DNA of 64,000 nt, taken from the NCBI RefSeq assembly GCF_034931125.1, contig NZ_JAYGHM010000034.1, forward strand, positions 21,630-85,629, written 5' to 3'. Below, in pieces: positions 17,709 to 26,933 of the stretch. Within the stretch, counting starts at the first letter, position 1, and each line of letters begins with the position of its first letter. A program made the translations under genes and the position numbers. Below the pieces are notes generated by a model that worked only from the letters and a program-made list of their open reading frames with translations, searched no databases and was not told the origin of the DNA. Source of the DNA: Rivularia sp034931125. GTDB taxonomy: Bacteria > Cyanobacteriota > Cyanobacteriia > Cyanobacteriales > Nostocaceae.

Positions 17709-18258
17709 GCTGTTTTTCCACTACGGTTTTTATATAGTTAATATCGCTATATTTTACCCGTCTGCACTATACTCTGTTATCCGTAAACTCACTGTAACCA
17801 TATTTGCTCGACTTCATGCCTGTAAAGTTGACAATCAATCGTTTGTTGTGAGGTTCTGTATCTTTTCAAACAGTAAATGCCTTGATTCAAATTTTAATTC
17901 AAACGAACCCGAAATAGATTTTTATCCAATTATTTTCTAATTTCTTTTTTCAAATTTATCTCAAAAAAATTTATTTTAAGCACCTTTTTCTGATATGATA
18001 CTTTTATTAAGATTGATTTTTTTATAATGGGAATATAACACAAAATTTTAATTTGGCAAATATCCCGATTATGAAAAAATAACTCTTGCTATCTTTAATC
18101 ATCCCACATAACGGACAATTTTATTTTCGCAAAGAATAAATTTACAAAACTTTTTAGTCAAGAGCTTATAATTTTGTATCGAATACAAAACCCTTGTAGT
18201 TTGAGACGTAGCAGTGCTACGTCTCAAACTTGATGTTTTGCCCCCCGCTTATCTACAA
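17709..18258. other. AT-rich intergenic region upstream of the ATPase module
   Basis: No supported gene. It must carry the promoter of the leftward 53-aa/ATPase module. A perfect 16-bp-arm palindrome lies at 18198-18230, near the mgtE 3' end. Confidence 0.5.
18198..18230. repeat. Perfect palindrome with core gacgtagcagtgctacgtc
   Basis: The arms agtttgagacgtagca and tgctacgtctcaaact are separated by one base. The inner core recurs at 31139-31159 (agacgtagca/tgctacgtct). It lies 3' of mgtE and may also stop transcription, though the flanking T-run (gatgttttg) is weak. Confidence 0.7.
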
Positions 18259-19620
18259 TTAAGCCAATACTTGCAAAGCGAAAGAAATCAAAGATAAAAA
18301 CGTCATAAAACCAACTGCGTCTAAAGTTGTAGTCATCAAAGGGCCGCTAATTAGAGCCGGGTCAAGGTTTAAACGCTTCAATCCCATAGGTAATACAGTT
18401 CCTAAAGTTACGGCAATCAACACATTTACAGCCATAACACTACCGGCGATCAAAGATACCCAGTGTTCGTCAGGAGGAGACCACATCATTGATAGGGTAG
18501 CTAAAGCTAAACCCAAGCCAACAGCCGTACCTAGTCCTGCGGTTAACTCCTTACGCAGCAGCTTCATAGTATCCTTTGGCGTTACCTCTCCCAAGCCCAA
18601 TCCCCGTACTGTCACTGATAAAACTTGGAATGCAACATTACCGCTACTGTTAGCCAAAATTGGCATAATGATTGCCAAAACCGGGACTACTTTAATCACT
18701 TCCTGAAAAGGTGCGATCGCGCTAGCAGCAGCGATATATAAACCGATATTTCCTAACAGCCAAGGCAAACGTTTGCGGAGGGTTACTCTAGGAGAACATA
18801 AAGCAGATTCATCACCACCAGTGACCCCGGCAAGTTTGTGAATCTCTTCGGTAGCTTCTTCGTCAATGATATCTACTACGTCATCAATGGTAACAATGCC
18901 TACAAGTCTTTCTTCACGGTCAACTATAGGTAAAGCGATTAAATCGTATCGCTTCATGATTTTTGCAACTTCTCGCTGGGGGGTATCCGTAGTCGCTCTA
19001 ATCACCTTAGCAGCAGCAATATCCCGTAATAAAGCATCAGGATAGGAAAACAGCAGTTGTCGTAACGACACAACGCTAATTAACTTACGATTACCATCGG
19101 TAACATAGGCATAATAAATAGTTTCCTTGTCTTGGTCGTGAGAGCGGATTTGATTAAGAACTTCTCTAACAGTCAATCCTTCCTGTAACCGCACGTATTC
19201 TGTAGTCATTACCCTACCAGCAGTACCTTCAGGATAACCAAGAATCGTTGCAGTAACTTGTCTTTGTTCGGGACTTAACGAGTGTAATAAACGCTTGACA
19301 ACCTTGGCTGGTAATTCATCAAACAATTCTGCACGTTCGTCAGGACTCATCGCTTCCAGAATTTGCGCTACCTGTACGTCATGCAGAGAATTTATTAACT
19401 GCTCCTGTATTTGGGGAGGTAAATATTCAAAAACGTCGATAGCTCGATTTTTATTAAGTAAACGAAACGCGATCGCACGCTGTTTTTTAGATAAGTTAGC
19501 AATATATTCCCCGACATCGACGGGTGGCAAATGGTTTAAGTCCCATTTGAGTTCATTTAAATCTGTAACGCCAAAATCAGCAATGTTAATTGCACAATTG
19601 CGAACATCTTGAATAAGCAT
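18259..19620 (-). CDS. mgtE: Magnesium transporter MgtE
   Basis: A 453-aa Mg2+ channel/transporter. Domains in order are an N-terminal MgtE superhelical domain (about 20-130, ALSPEQR/ERAELFDELP type repeats), two CBS domains (about 135-255, including TDTPQREVAKIMKRYDLIALPIVD) and a C-terminal five-helix pore domain (about 285-453, with the PILANSSGNVAFQ segment of the pore helix region). Length is normal. The start is set by AGGAGG six bases before the ATG at 19620; the longer frame to 19656 is unlikely because it runs through that ribosome-binding site. A 7-bp-stem hairpin immediately precedes the RBS and may regulate translation. Confidence 0.93.
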   Translation of the reverse strand: MLIQDVRNCAINIADFGVTDLNELKWDLNHLPPVDVGEYIANLSKKQRAIAFRLLNKNRAIDVFEYLPPQIQEQLINSLHDVQVAQILEAMSPDERAELFDELPAKVVKRLLHSLSPEQRQVTATILGYPEGTAGRVMTTEYVRLQEGLTVREVLNQIRSHDQDKETIYYAYVTDGNRKLISVVSLRQLLFSYPDALLRDIAAAKVIRATTDTPQREVAKIMKRYDLIALPIVDREERLVGIVTIDDVVDIIDEEATEEIHKLAGVTGGDESALCSPRVTLRKRLPWLLGNIGLYIAAASAIAPFQEVIKVVPVLAIIMPILANSSGNVAFQVLSVTVRGLGLGEVTPKDTMKLLRKELTAGLGTAVGLGLALATLSMMWSPPDEHWVSLIAGSVMAVNVLIAVTLGTVLPMGLKRLNLDPALISGPLMTTTLDAVGFMTFLSLISFALQVLA

Positions 19621-19631
19621 AATTCCTCCTG

Positions 19632-19656
19632 TTGTCTCCCCCGCGCTGAGAGACAA
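19632..19656 (-). promoter_or_regulatory. Leader hairpin just upstream of the mgtE ribosome-binding site
   Basis: On the mRNA, ttgtctc (19656-19650) pairs with gagacaa (19638-19632), with an 11-nt loop, ending three bases before AGGAGG. I could not match the leader to the M-box (ykoK) magnesium riboswitch consensus. A regulatory role is inference. Confidence 0.35.
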
Positions 19657-20728
19657 ACTCTACAGCTTAGGGGAGGGTGCTACTGCCATCTTCCGGACTT
19701 CTGTCCATACATTTTTAAAAAATCAACATCGATTACCTATCAAGGCATCGCTAAGTCATAATACTAACCCGGAACTGTGTTATCCGGTAGATGTTGAGCT
19801 TCAGTATTATTTTGTGTGATATTCCGCACTACTGAATAGCTCTATGCCCTGATTTTCATTTCAATAGAGTAGATTTTACTACTATCACCATCGATGTCAA
19901 GTTAATATATCAATTAACTTTTTCACCTGAGTAGTAAAATTATTAACATTGTAGCAAGTATTTTTTATTTAAGAATAATTATTTTTGTATGTGATAGTAC
20001 TGAAACAAAAAACTCTTATTTTCTCTAATTAGCAAGGAAAACAGATCGTATTGATTGCAGATAAAACAAACCTTTAATTCCGAGAAACCTATTAAGGCTT
20101 CCCACATCATACCCAGCGTTAAAATTTACCCTAGCTTCAAAATAGACATTTATCAAATAGGTTTTATCAGATTTTATTTGAACTTTATTCTCAATAACAA
20201 GATTAGAATAATTAGCATCTCAACATAATAAGATGCACAAAAATAATCTAAGTACTCGTGCAAAATAAATTAAATATTTCGTCTGGGAAGGGAATGGGGA
20301 AGGTTTATATAACTGACGAGTAATTATATAAATAATTTTGCGTTAGTACTTATAACAGCAAATTGCTTGATAACAATAGACTTTTGGCAAATGTTGTGAA
20401 TTATTAGCAACAAGGTGAATTATTATAAATTTAGTCTTAGACAGAAAATATAAGTTTTTGATATTTTATAATCTACAGTTCAAAAAACTAAATATTTGGA
20501 ATTGTTGACAATCTGGACAAAAGACAGCAATCTTTACTGTTAAACAAGCGGTAAGGTTGAAAAAAAGTATTTGTATTGACTACAAATAATTATGGTGAAG
20601 CCAATAAATGCTCACCTTTTACTAACGATTTGTAATATTGCTAGTAGCGATTACAGAAGTTATGCTGTTTTTACTTCCATACTTCACTTTACGGTTGGGG
20701 GAAAAAACCCCGCTAAAAATTATCGAAT
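19657..20728. other. Long gene-free region between mgtE and the GH15-like gene
   Basis: About 1 kb of AT-rich DNA holding the 5' leaders of two divergent genes, with no supportable ORF over 60 codons and no recognised RNA. It includes the dispersed repeat copy at 20297-20353. Confidence 0.5.
20297..20353. repeat. Dispersed repeat, copy 2 (inverted relative to 2299-2356)
   Basis: 57 bp matching the reverse complement of 2299-2356 with one mismatch. Confidence 0.8.
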
Positions 20729-20734
20729 TTGATT

Positions 20735-23700
20735 ATGTTTAGAACCTTACAGTTACTTCCCCGCCTAGAATATTATTATCAGCAAATCAAAACGATTATT
20801 CTTTCGCGTCAAAATCCAATTACTGGTTTGTTACCCGCTTCTACAGCGATAACCGCTCACGGAGACTATACAGATGCTTGGGTACGCGATAACGTTTACA
20901 GTATTTTAGCGGTTTGGGGATTAGCGTTAGCTTATCGTAAAGTTGATGAAGACAAAGGACGCACTTACGAATTAGAACACAGCGTTATTAAGTTAATGCG
21001 AGGATTATTATTCTCGATGATGCGACAAGCGCATAAAGTAGAACAATTTAAGCAGACTCAATCACCTTTAGATGCATTACACGCTAAATATAATACTGCA
21101 ACTGGTGATATTGTTGTTGGTGATGATGAATGGGGACACTTGCAGCTTGACGCGACATCGATATATTTGCTGATGTTGGCGCAAATGACTGCTTCGGGGT
21201 TGCAGCTAGTTTACACTCTCGATGAAGTAGATTTTGTGCAAAACTTGGTTTACTATATCGGACGAGCTTACCGCACCCCAGATTATGGGATTTGGGAACG
21301 AGGTAATAAAATTAATCATGGTAATGCAGAATTAAATGCTAGTTCCGTTGGTATGGCGAAAGCTGCCTTAGAAGCAGTTAACGGGCTAGATTTATTTGGG
21401 GTACATGGTTCGAGAGCATCGGTAATTCACGTACTACCCGATGAAATTGCTCGCGCTCGGATTACGTTAGAGTATTTATTACCAAGGGAATCGGCTTCTA
21501 AGGAAATTGATGCAGCACTTTTGAGCGTGATTAGTTTTCCGGCTTTTGCTGTGGAAGATGAAGGTTTACGTCAGCGCACGTTAGAAGAGATTATTAATAA
21601 ATTAGAAGGTAATTACGGCTGTAAGCGATTTTTACGCGACGGACATCAAACGGTTTTAGAAGATAGTCACCGCTTACATTACGAACCCAGCGAACTCAAG
21701 CAGTTTGAACATATAGAATGCGAATGGCCTCTATTTTTCACTTACTTACTCTTAGATGGGTTATTTCGCGGTGAACAAGACAAAATTAAGCATTATCAGC
21801 AAAGTTTAGAATATACTTTAGTCGATCGCGATCGTATGCGTTTGCTACCGGAAGTTTATTTTGTACCTGAAGAAAAAATAGAGGCAGAGAAGCAAGCACC
21901 CGGAACTCAAAAACGTTTACCAAACGAAAATGTTCCTTTAGTATGGGCGCAAAGTTTGTATTTTCTGGGACAAATGTTGAGTGAAAAACTGCTTTCTGTG
22001 GGAGATATTGACCCTTTAGGAAGACATTTAGCTGTAGGAAGACAGCGACAACCGATAGTACAAATTGCTTTATTAGCAGAAGATGAAGAACTACAGTCAA
22101 AATTAGCAGTTCGCGGAATTCAAACGGAGACCCTATTACAAATCAAACCAATTCAAGTACGTCAAGCAGGAGATTTAATTGCTATTTATCAAGGAATTGG
22201 GTGTAACGAAAAACTTAGCTTGACAGGAAGACCGCCAAGACTTCCTAGAAGTTTAACTACTTCGAGAATTTTCCGCATCGGTAACGAAAACGTTGTATTT
22301 TTACCTTCTTTTTTAGATTCCGAGCAGTTTTACTTAACTTTAGATTATCACTTTCTTGTAGCTCAATTTAAAAGCGAACTAGCTTACATTGAAAAATATT
22401 GGAGCGATTTGGGTCGTCCGACTTTGACTTTAATGTTAACTCGCACCATGTTAGAAACAGGTAGCGAAGCATTATTATCATTAATGGAAGAACTTAAAGA
22501 GGGTGTGTGTGACGGCGTGCGGGTAAAATTGGGTAGACTAAATCAGTTAATGCTTACCGCTAATATTCAAAGAATTGATTTACAGCAAAATTTTGAATTT
22601 AAAAAGTCACCAGTTACAAACATTGCTTCCCGTAGCTGTTATTTACCTTATAATCCCAACAACAACTGGTTATTAGAACATACCCAAGAATTCCAAATGG
22701 AATGCGAGACCAACTTAGAATTCTTGCTTGATTCGTTGCTCTCCTCCGATAATCTTTACGAACAAATCGAATTATTGCAGACATTGACCCGGTTACAGGG
22801 ACTTGATTTCGACACCGGATTTGGCGAACCTGGTAATACTGTAAAAGTATCGGATTTACTTGAGGAAGTTTACTACAAAGCAGGTGAAATAGGACTTTGG
22901 GCGGTTGTGCGTCGGGCTGCGGGATTGCTGCAAATGGGAGATATGCGCTTGTCCGATATAGTCACCAGCCTTTTAGCACGGGGTAAGCAAATAGCAGTGG
23001 GTAGAGCTTATAACGAAGCATCTTTAATCACCGTACCGCTTTCCCACAAAGAAATAGTCGAGAAAATCAAAAACTTCTGTCGTGATGATGTGAGAGACGG
23101 AGTTTTAACTCAAGAAATTCTGATTTACTTGCGTACCTTAATCAATTCCGAACCAGAAATATTTAAAGGATTACTTACCATTAGAACCAGTCATCTGATC
23201 TTATTTATTACCAGTAAACTTGCTAGAAAGGAAGATATTACCCAAGACGAAGCTTACGAACAATTGATGCAGCGATCGCCCTTTGAAGTTAAAACAAGGT
23301 TACGCGACTGTTTGTTAGAATATTCCGGCATGAATCATCTGTTGCGTCAGCAAGAATCACTCCACGTCAAGCAGAAAGAAAACGAAATAGATTGGATCGT
23401 CAAGTCAGTAAATATAGAAAAAATAGAAGTACCTACAGGAGGTTGGAGAAGATATCGGCAAGCAGAAGGAGCAATCAACCGCGTACCCGAAGACTTCTTT
23501 GAAAGAGTTTGGGAATTGATGCATCACTGCAAAGGTTTGATAATTGGGGATAAATTAGAACGCCGCAACCGCTTGGATAGTATACTAGTATCGGAAATGA
23601 CGGCATTGGAAAAGAACTTTGCCCTCAGAGTCGAACATTTGTTAAACAAAATAGAAGCCCCAGAATACCGTCAAGCAAACGTTGAAGCCTTAATGGAACT

Positions 23701-23965
23701 AGCCGCGATCGCGAAAAATAATCCCGATTTACAAATCCGAGAATATATTGTTTTAGATGTATTAATTGGTCATGCCGTCCGGTTGAACTGGTTAAATAAT
23801 CAACCTCAAAGAAGCGATAAATACGACGAAGATAAAGCCGCAGCATGGCGATATTTTTACAATACTTCTCCTCAAGAATGCGCGAGTAACATTGTCAAAG
23901 CGTTGAGATTCTTGACAGAATTTGGGGATGAATTTGTAGTAGACGACGTTGAAGTGGAAGTTTAG
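20735..23965 (+). CDS. Phosphorylase-kinase-alpha/beta-like GH15 family protein
   Basis: A 1076-aa protein whose N-terminal about 480 residues resemble the glucoamylase-like (GH15) domain of the regulatory alpha/beta subunits of phosphorylase b kinase. It shows AWVRDNVYSILAVWGLALAYRK (49-69) and VVGDDEWGHLQLDATS (127-142). The C-terminal half is helical and divergent. It contains IVKSVNIEKIEVPTGGWRRYRQAEGAINRVP, again like the kinase subunits. No separate catalytic kinase domain is present. It may bind or hydrolyse an alpha-glucan such as glycogen, or act as a regulator; activity cannot be deduced. The ATG at 20735 is preferred to the TTG at 20729. It stands alone after a 1-kb intergenic region. 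Confidence 0.8.
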   Translation: MFRTLQLLPRLEYYYQQIKTIILSRQNPITGLLPASTAITAHGDYTDAWVRDNVYSILAVWGLALAYRKVDEDKGRTYELEHSVIKLMRGLLFSMMRQAHKVEQFKQTQSPLDALHAKYNTATGDIVVGDDEWGHLQLDATSIYLLMLAQMTASGLQLVYTLDEVDFVQNLVYYIGRAYRTPDYGIWERGNKINHGNAELNASSVGMAKAALEAVNGLDLFGVHGSRASVIHVLPDEIARARITLEYLLPRESASKEIDAALLSVISFPAFAVEDEGLRQRTLEEIINKLEGNYGCKRFLRDGHQTVLEDSHRLHYEPSELKQFEHIECEWPLFFTYLLLDGLFRGEQDKIKHYQQSLEYTLVDRDRMRLLPEVYFVPEEKIEAEKQAPGTQKRLPNENVPLVWAQSLYFLGQMLSEKLLSVGDIDPLGRHLAVGRQRQPIVQIALLAEDEELQSKLAVRGIQTETLLQIKPIQVRQAGDLIAIYQGIGCNEKLSLTGRPPRLPRSLTTSRIFRIGNENVVFLPSFLDSEQFYLTLDYHFLVAQFKSELAYIEKYWSDLGRPTLTLMLTRTMLETGSEALLSLMEELKEGVCDGVRVKLGRLNQLMLTANIQRIDLQQNFEFKKSPVTNIASRSCYLPYNPNNNWLLEHTQEFQMECETNLEFLLDSLLSSDNLYEQIELLQTLTRLQGLDFDTGFGEPGNTVKVSDLLEEVYYKAGEIGLWAVVRRAAGLLQMGDMRLSDIVTSLLARGKQIAVGRAYNEASLITVPLSHKEIVEKIKNFCRDDVRDGVLTQEILIYLRTLINSEPEIFKGLLTIRTSHLILFITSKLARKEDITQDEAYEQLMQRSPFEVKTRLRDCLLEYSGMNHLLRQQESLHVKQKENEIDWIVKSVNIEKIEVPTGGWRRYRQAEGAINRVPEDFFERVWELMHHCKGLIIGDKLERRNRLDSILVSEMTALEKNFALRVEHLLNKIEAPEYRQANVEALMELAAIAKNNPDLQIREYIVLDVLIGHAVRLNWLNNQPQRSDKYDEDKAAAWRYFYNTSPQECASNIVKALRFLTEFGDEFVVDDVEVEV

Positions 23966-23982
23966 ATAGATTCTTATTGTAG

Positions 23983-24046
23983 GGTGTGTTAGACGCACGA
24001 CTAATTATTAAATAAACGATAATTTATCGAAATCGTCTAACGCACC
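23983..24046. repeat. 64-bp inverted-repeat element (MITE/REP-like)
   Basis: The ends ggtgtgttagacg and cgtctaacgcacc are inverted with one mismatch. It directly follows the GH15-like gene. Same family design as 15399-15462. The remaining DNA to 24272 shows no gene. Confidence 0.7.
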
Positions 24047-24272
24047 ATCCGCTTATTAGTTAATTACAGATAATTTTTACACGCAGAGTTTTGATTATAT
24101 AAAGATATTGAAAAAAAATATTTTAATAGGATTTAAAACAATTACAACTTACGTTTGGTGCGTGACGCTACAAAAAGATGTCAGCTTCATAACCTCTATT
24201 TAAAACAATTCATCCATTTTCCTCCCCCAAAAGATTAAAATAATTATCTCGACTCCATGCATCTACCTTTCC

Positions 24273-25136
24273 ATGACAAAATCCGCTGACATCAGCAGCA
24301 AAAGAATAATCAGCCTCGCACCAGAAAACTGGGTAAAATGGGTAACTCAAATCCCCGACATCACAGCAACAGAAATTCTCGACTCAGAATTTCAGTGGAT
24401 AAGCCGAGAATCCGACGTACTCATCCGCGCTCAAAGTCCCCAATTCGGTGAATTTCTGGTTTTAAACGAGTTACAATTACGCTATAAAACTGAAATGCCC
24501 AGACGAATGCGGGCTTATATCTCATTAGCAGAAGAAAAATATAATCTTCCCGTTTATCCTGTATTAATCAACATTCTCAAAGTTAGTGAAACCGAAATCC
24601 CCACTCGATACGAATCGGAATTTGCTGGAATAATTGCCCGTCAAGATTATCGCGTAATTAATTTATGGGAAATCGATGTTGAAACAGCATTTCAACAAAA
24701 CTTATCTTCTCTACTCCCTTTTGTACCAATTCTTAAAGATGGAGCAGAAGAAGCAACCATACAGCGAGCCTTACAAAGACTTCGTGCTGATGAAGACTTA
24801 AATCAATTAGAAACCGTTTTAGCGTTTTTTGCTACCTTCGTAATAGATAGCGCATTAGTCAAACAAATCATGAGGTGGGATATGGCTATATTAACTGAAT
24901 CTCCTTGGTATCAGCAGATTTTGAAAGAAGGTGAAGCCCGTGGAAGGCAAGAAGGAAGACGAGAAGGAATAATATCTGGTATTGAAGTGGCTTTAGAAGC
25001 TAAATTCGGTAATGAAGGATTGCAATTAATGCCACAAATCTCTCAAATTACCGATTTAGAACAATTAAAAGTAATTCAAAGGGGTGTTCAAACTGTTAAT
25101 TCTATAGAAGAATTTCGCGGGTTAATTTCTTCTTGA
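24273..25136 (+). CDS. Rpn-type PD-(D/E)XK nuclease family protein
   Basis: A 287-aa protein of the Rpn (recombination-promoting nuclease / transposase_31-like) group common in cyanobacteria. The N-terminal half shows a PD-(D/E)XK-like core: SDVLIRA (Asp), then FLVLNELQLRYK (Glu-x-Gln, the E-x-K/Q pair) and the strand LPVYPVLINIL. The C-terminal region carries the characteristic EGEARGRQEGRREGI turn and a helical DUF4351-like tail that ends in VQTVNSIEEFRGLI. Characterised relatives cut DNA and stimulate RecA-independent recombination; here the role is unknown. It is single, not next to a transposase or IS end. Confidence 0.7.
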   Translation: MTKSADISSKRIISLAPENWVKWVTQIPDITATEILDSEFQWISRESDVLIRAQSPQFGEFLVLNELQLRYKTEMPRRMRAYISLAEEKYNLPVYPVLINILKVSETEIPTRYESEFAGIIARQDYRVINLWEIDVETAFQQNLSSLLPFVPILKDGAEEATIQRALQRLRADEDLNQLETVLAFFATFVIDSALVKQIMRWDMAILTESPWYQQILKEGEARGRQEGRREGIISGIEVALEAKFGNEGLQLMPQISQITDLEQLKVIQRGVQTVNSIEEFRGLISS

Positions 25137-25149
25137 CACAAAATAACGG

Positions 25150-25262
25150 ATTTAAAAAACCTTACTAGACGCAGAGAGCGCGGAGGAAAGAAATTTAGAG
25201 AGACTATCCTCTGCGAAACTTTGCGTTAAACCTCCGCGTACCTTTGCGTTTAAATAACGGAT
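25150..25262. repeat. Interspersed 'gcagagagcgcggagg / cctctgcgaaactttgcg' element
   Basis: This segment, 3' of the Rpn gene, contains acgcagagagcgcggagg and then cctctgcgaaactttgcgtt, which are roughly inverted to each other and related to tctgcgtctctgcggtt at 15365. It is a common cyanobacterial dispersed motif. Confidence 0.45.
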
Positions 25263-25271
25263 AGCAACTAA

Positions 25272-26066
25272 TCACTCAAAATCACTCGCAAATCCTCGCA
25301 CCGCAGTAATTAAATCATCCGGTGTACCAATATCTAAATAACTACCATCGGTAAAAGTTTGGGCTTCCACTTGCAAACCTTTGTTTATCGCCGATTGAAT
25401 TACATTTCCAATCGGAATTTCAGGTAATTGTGGTAAATTTATATCTTCTTTAACAGCAATCAAATACTTGTGCAAAAACTCAGTAAACTCAGGTTTCCAA
25501 ACAGCAATCCCCCACATAAAACGTAAATCTGACTGAAGCGGCTTTTCAATTATCGAACGAACTTTACCTGTATCATCAAAGTCTACCATCCCCGCTTTTT
25601 GAGGTTTATCCGTAGTAAATAGCCCCAAAACCACATCAGCATTATTTAATTCCAAGCGTTTTAATATCTGTATATAAGCATCTTTCGGCTTAAACAAAAT
25701 ATCGGGAAAACCTAAAGCTACCACAGCATCTTTCACAAAAGGATAAGCACTATCCAAAGTAAAAGGTACACCATAAGGTAAACCCATGATTAAATATCCT
25801 AAATTCATCGAAAGCATCGAACCATCGCCGAAATATCCTGGAATATCCCACTTACCCGAACGCAAAATAAAATATGCTTTATCAACACCTGCTAGCTGCA
25901 TTTTTTCCAGCAAGTAGTGAGAAACAACTTTAGGACGTAAATTATTTTGATTATTATCATCACCTCGAAAACCCACAGGATATAATTCCTTACTCAAAGG
26001 TAAAGGAGAAATCCGCGTAGCTTTTCCACCAGCCGGAATTAATCCGATTATAGAGCAGTTTTTCAT
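25272..26066 (-). CDS. Sugar-phosphate nucleotidyltransferase
   Basis: A 264-aa NTP transferase (glucose-1-phosphate thymidylyl/uridylyl-transferase fold). The N-terminal signature LIPAGGKATRISPLPLSKELYPVG (residues 6-29) is the G-G-x-x-T-R...K nucleotide-binding loop; the central VVALGFPDILFKP is the Asp metal site region, and the end SYLDIGTPDDLITAVR is typical. It makes an NDP-sugar, but which one cannot be read. The start is ATG 26066 (MKNCSIIG). The longer frame to 26159 just translates the GGGGAGAT octamer array as PHLPISPS-type repeats and is rejected. Confidence 0.85.
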   Translation of the reverse strand: MKNCSIIGLIPAGGKATRISPLPLSKELYPVGFRGDDNNQNNLRPKVVSHYLLEKMQLAGVDKAYFILRSGKWDIPGYFGDGSMLSMNLGYLIMGLPYGVPFTLDSAYPFVKDAVVALGFPDILFKPKDAYIQILKRLELNNADVVLGLFTTDKPQKAGMVDFDDTGKVRSIIEKPLQSDLRFMWGIAVWKPEFTEFLHKYLIAVKEDINLPQLPEIPIGNVIQSAINKGLQVEAQTFTDGSYLDIGTPDDLITAVRGFASDFE

Positions 26067-26075
26067 ATATATAGG

Positions 26076-26163
26076 GAGATGGGATGGGGGGATGGGGAGA
26101 TGGGGGGATGGGGGGATGGGGAGATGGGGAGATGGGGAGATGGGGAGATGGGGGGACAAGGGG
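26076..26163. repeat. GGGGAGAT / GGGGGGAT octamer array
   Basis: About ten 8-bp units begin 10 bp upstream of the nucleotidyltransferase start. Further aactcct / aaaatct heptamer runs fill 26190-26310, so the 322-bp gap to the next gene holds mainly repeats. A short ccccctttc...aaaaagga inverted motif lies near 26326-26362. Confidence 0.85.
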
Positions 26164-26388
26164 AAGATTTTAATCCAAAATCTAGAATACTTTAAATTCT
26201 TAACTATTAACTCCTAACTCCTAATTCCTAACTCTTAACTCTTAACTCCTAATTCCTAACTCTTTTAATCCAAAATCTAAAATCTAAAATCTAAAATCCC
26301 ATAACTCCTAACTAAAAAAATATCCCCCTTTCTCGGCGTATAGTTCTAGCAGAAAAAGGAGGTTAAAAAATTTTATTTAGCGATCGCA

Positions 26389-26703
26389 CTATTTAACAGA
26401 CACAGCATCAACATCGATAGTACCTGCGTTCTTGGTAGCATTTTCAGTACTAGCTGGTGTTTGCGTATCTGTAACTCCCCTACGTGCTTTAAAACCATCG
26501 ATCGCAAGTTGTGAGAATTCGCTAACCAACACTGTTAACAGAAAAACATCGTCAAGTTGCCCAACAATGGGGAAAATATCTGGAAGTACATCAATGGGAC
26601 TGGCAAAATACGCGAGAGTTCCTAAGACTACCCACCAACGGTATTTAGGATTACGAACCAAACCACGATACCATTCGTAAACTGATTGAACTGAGAATTT
26701 CAT
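26389..26703 (-). CDS. YkvA family (DUF1232) membrane protein
   Basis: A 104-aa protein with the DUF1232 core WWVVLGTLAYFASPIDVLPD (about residues 24-43), where the membrane helix ends in the diagnostic SPIDxxPD motif, followed by a second hydrophobic stretch VFLLTVLVSEFSQLA. The C-terminal about 35 residues are polar. Family members are small inner-membrane proteins of unknown function. It is divergent from the ExbB gene to its right. Confidence 0.85.
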   Translation of the reverse strand: MKFSVQSVYEWYRGLVRNPKYRWWVVLGTLAYFASPIDVLPDIFPIVGQLDDVFLLTVLVSEFSQLAIDGFKARRGVTDTQTPASTENATKNAGTIDVDAVSVK

Positions 26704-26933
26704 AGTTTTTAGCTTCTATTTAGCTTTAATTTTGACAAAATATGACCTAAACTTCCTGTGGGAATAACCGCCCAATAAAGGTATGGAATATGCTACCAAC
26801 TTTTTACAGGTTGGTGCAGGCTCATAACATACACGATAGTTCACATTCAATGTAGAACTTGTGCATTAATCTCTAAAATTAAAGTGGTTAGAGATATTTT
26901 TTGGTTGAGGATGAACGGAGGAGACCCCATATC

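Noticed and set aside
17647..17940. 97-codon plus-strand ORF upstream of the ATPase module
   Set aside because: Cys-rich, no family features, antisense to the supported 53-aa gene and its promoter region.
19621..20000. M-box (ykoK) riboswitch upstream of mgtE
   Set aside because: The conserved M-box core could not be traced; only a short hairpin next to the RBS is visible.
26067..26159. N-terminal extension of the nucleotidyltransferase
   Set aside because: Encodes only the octamer array; the conserved N-terminus starts at 26066.
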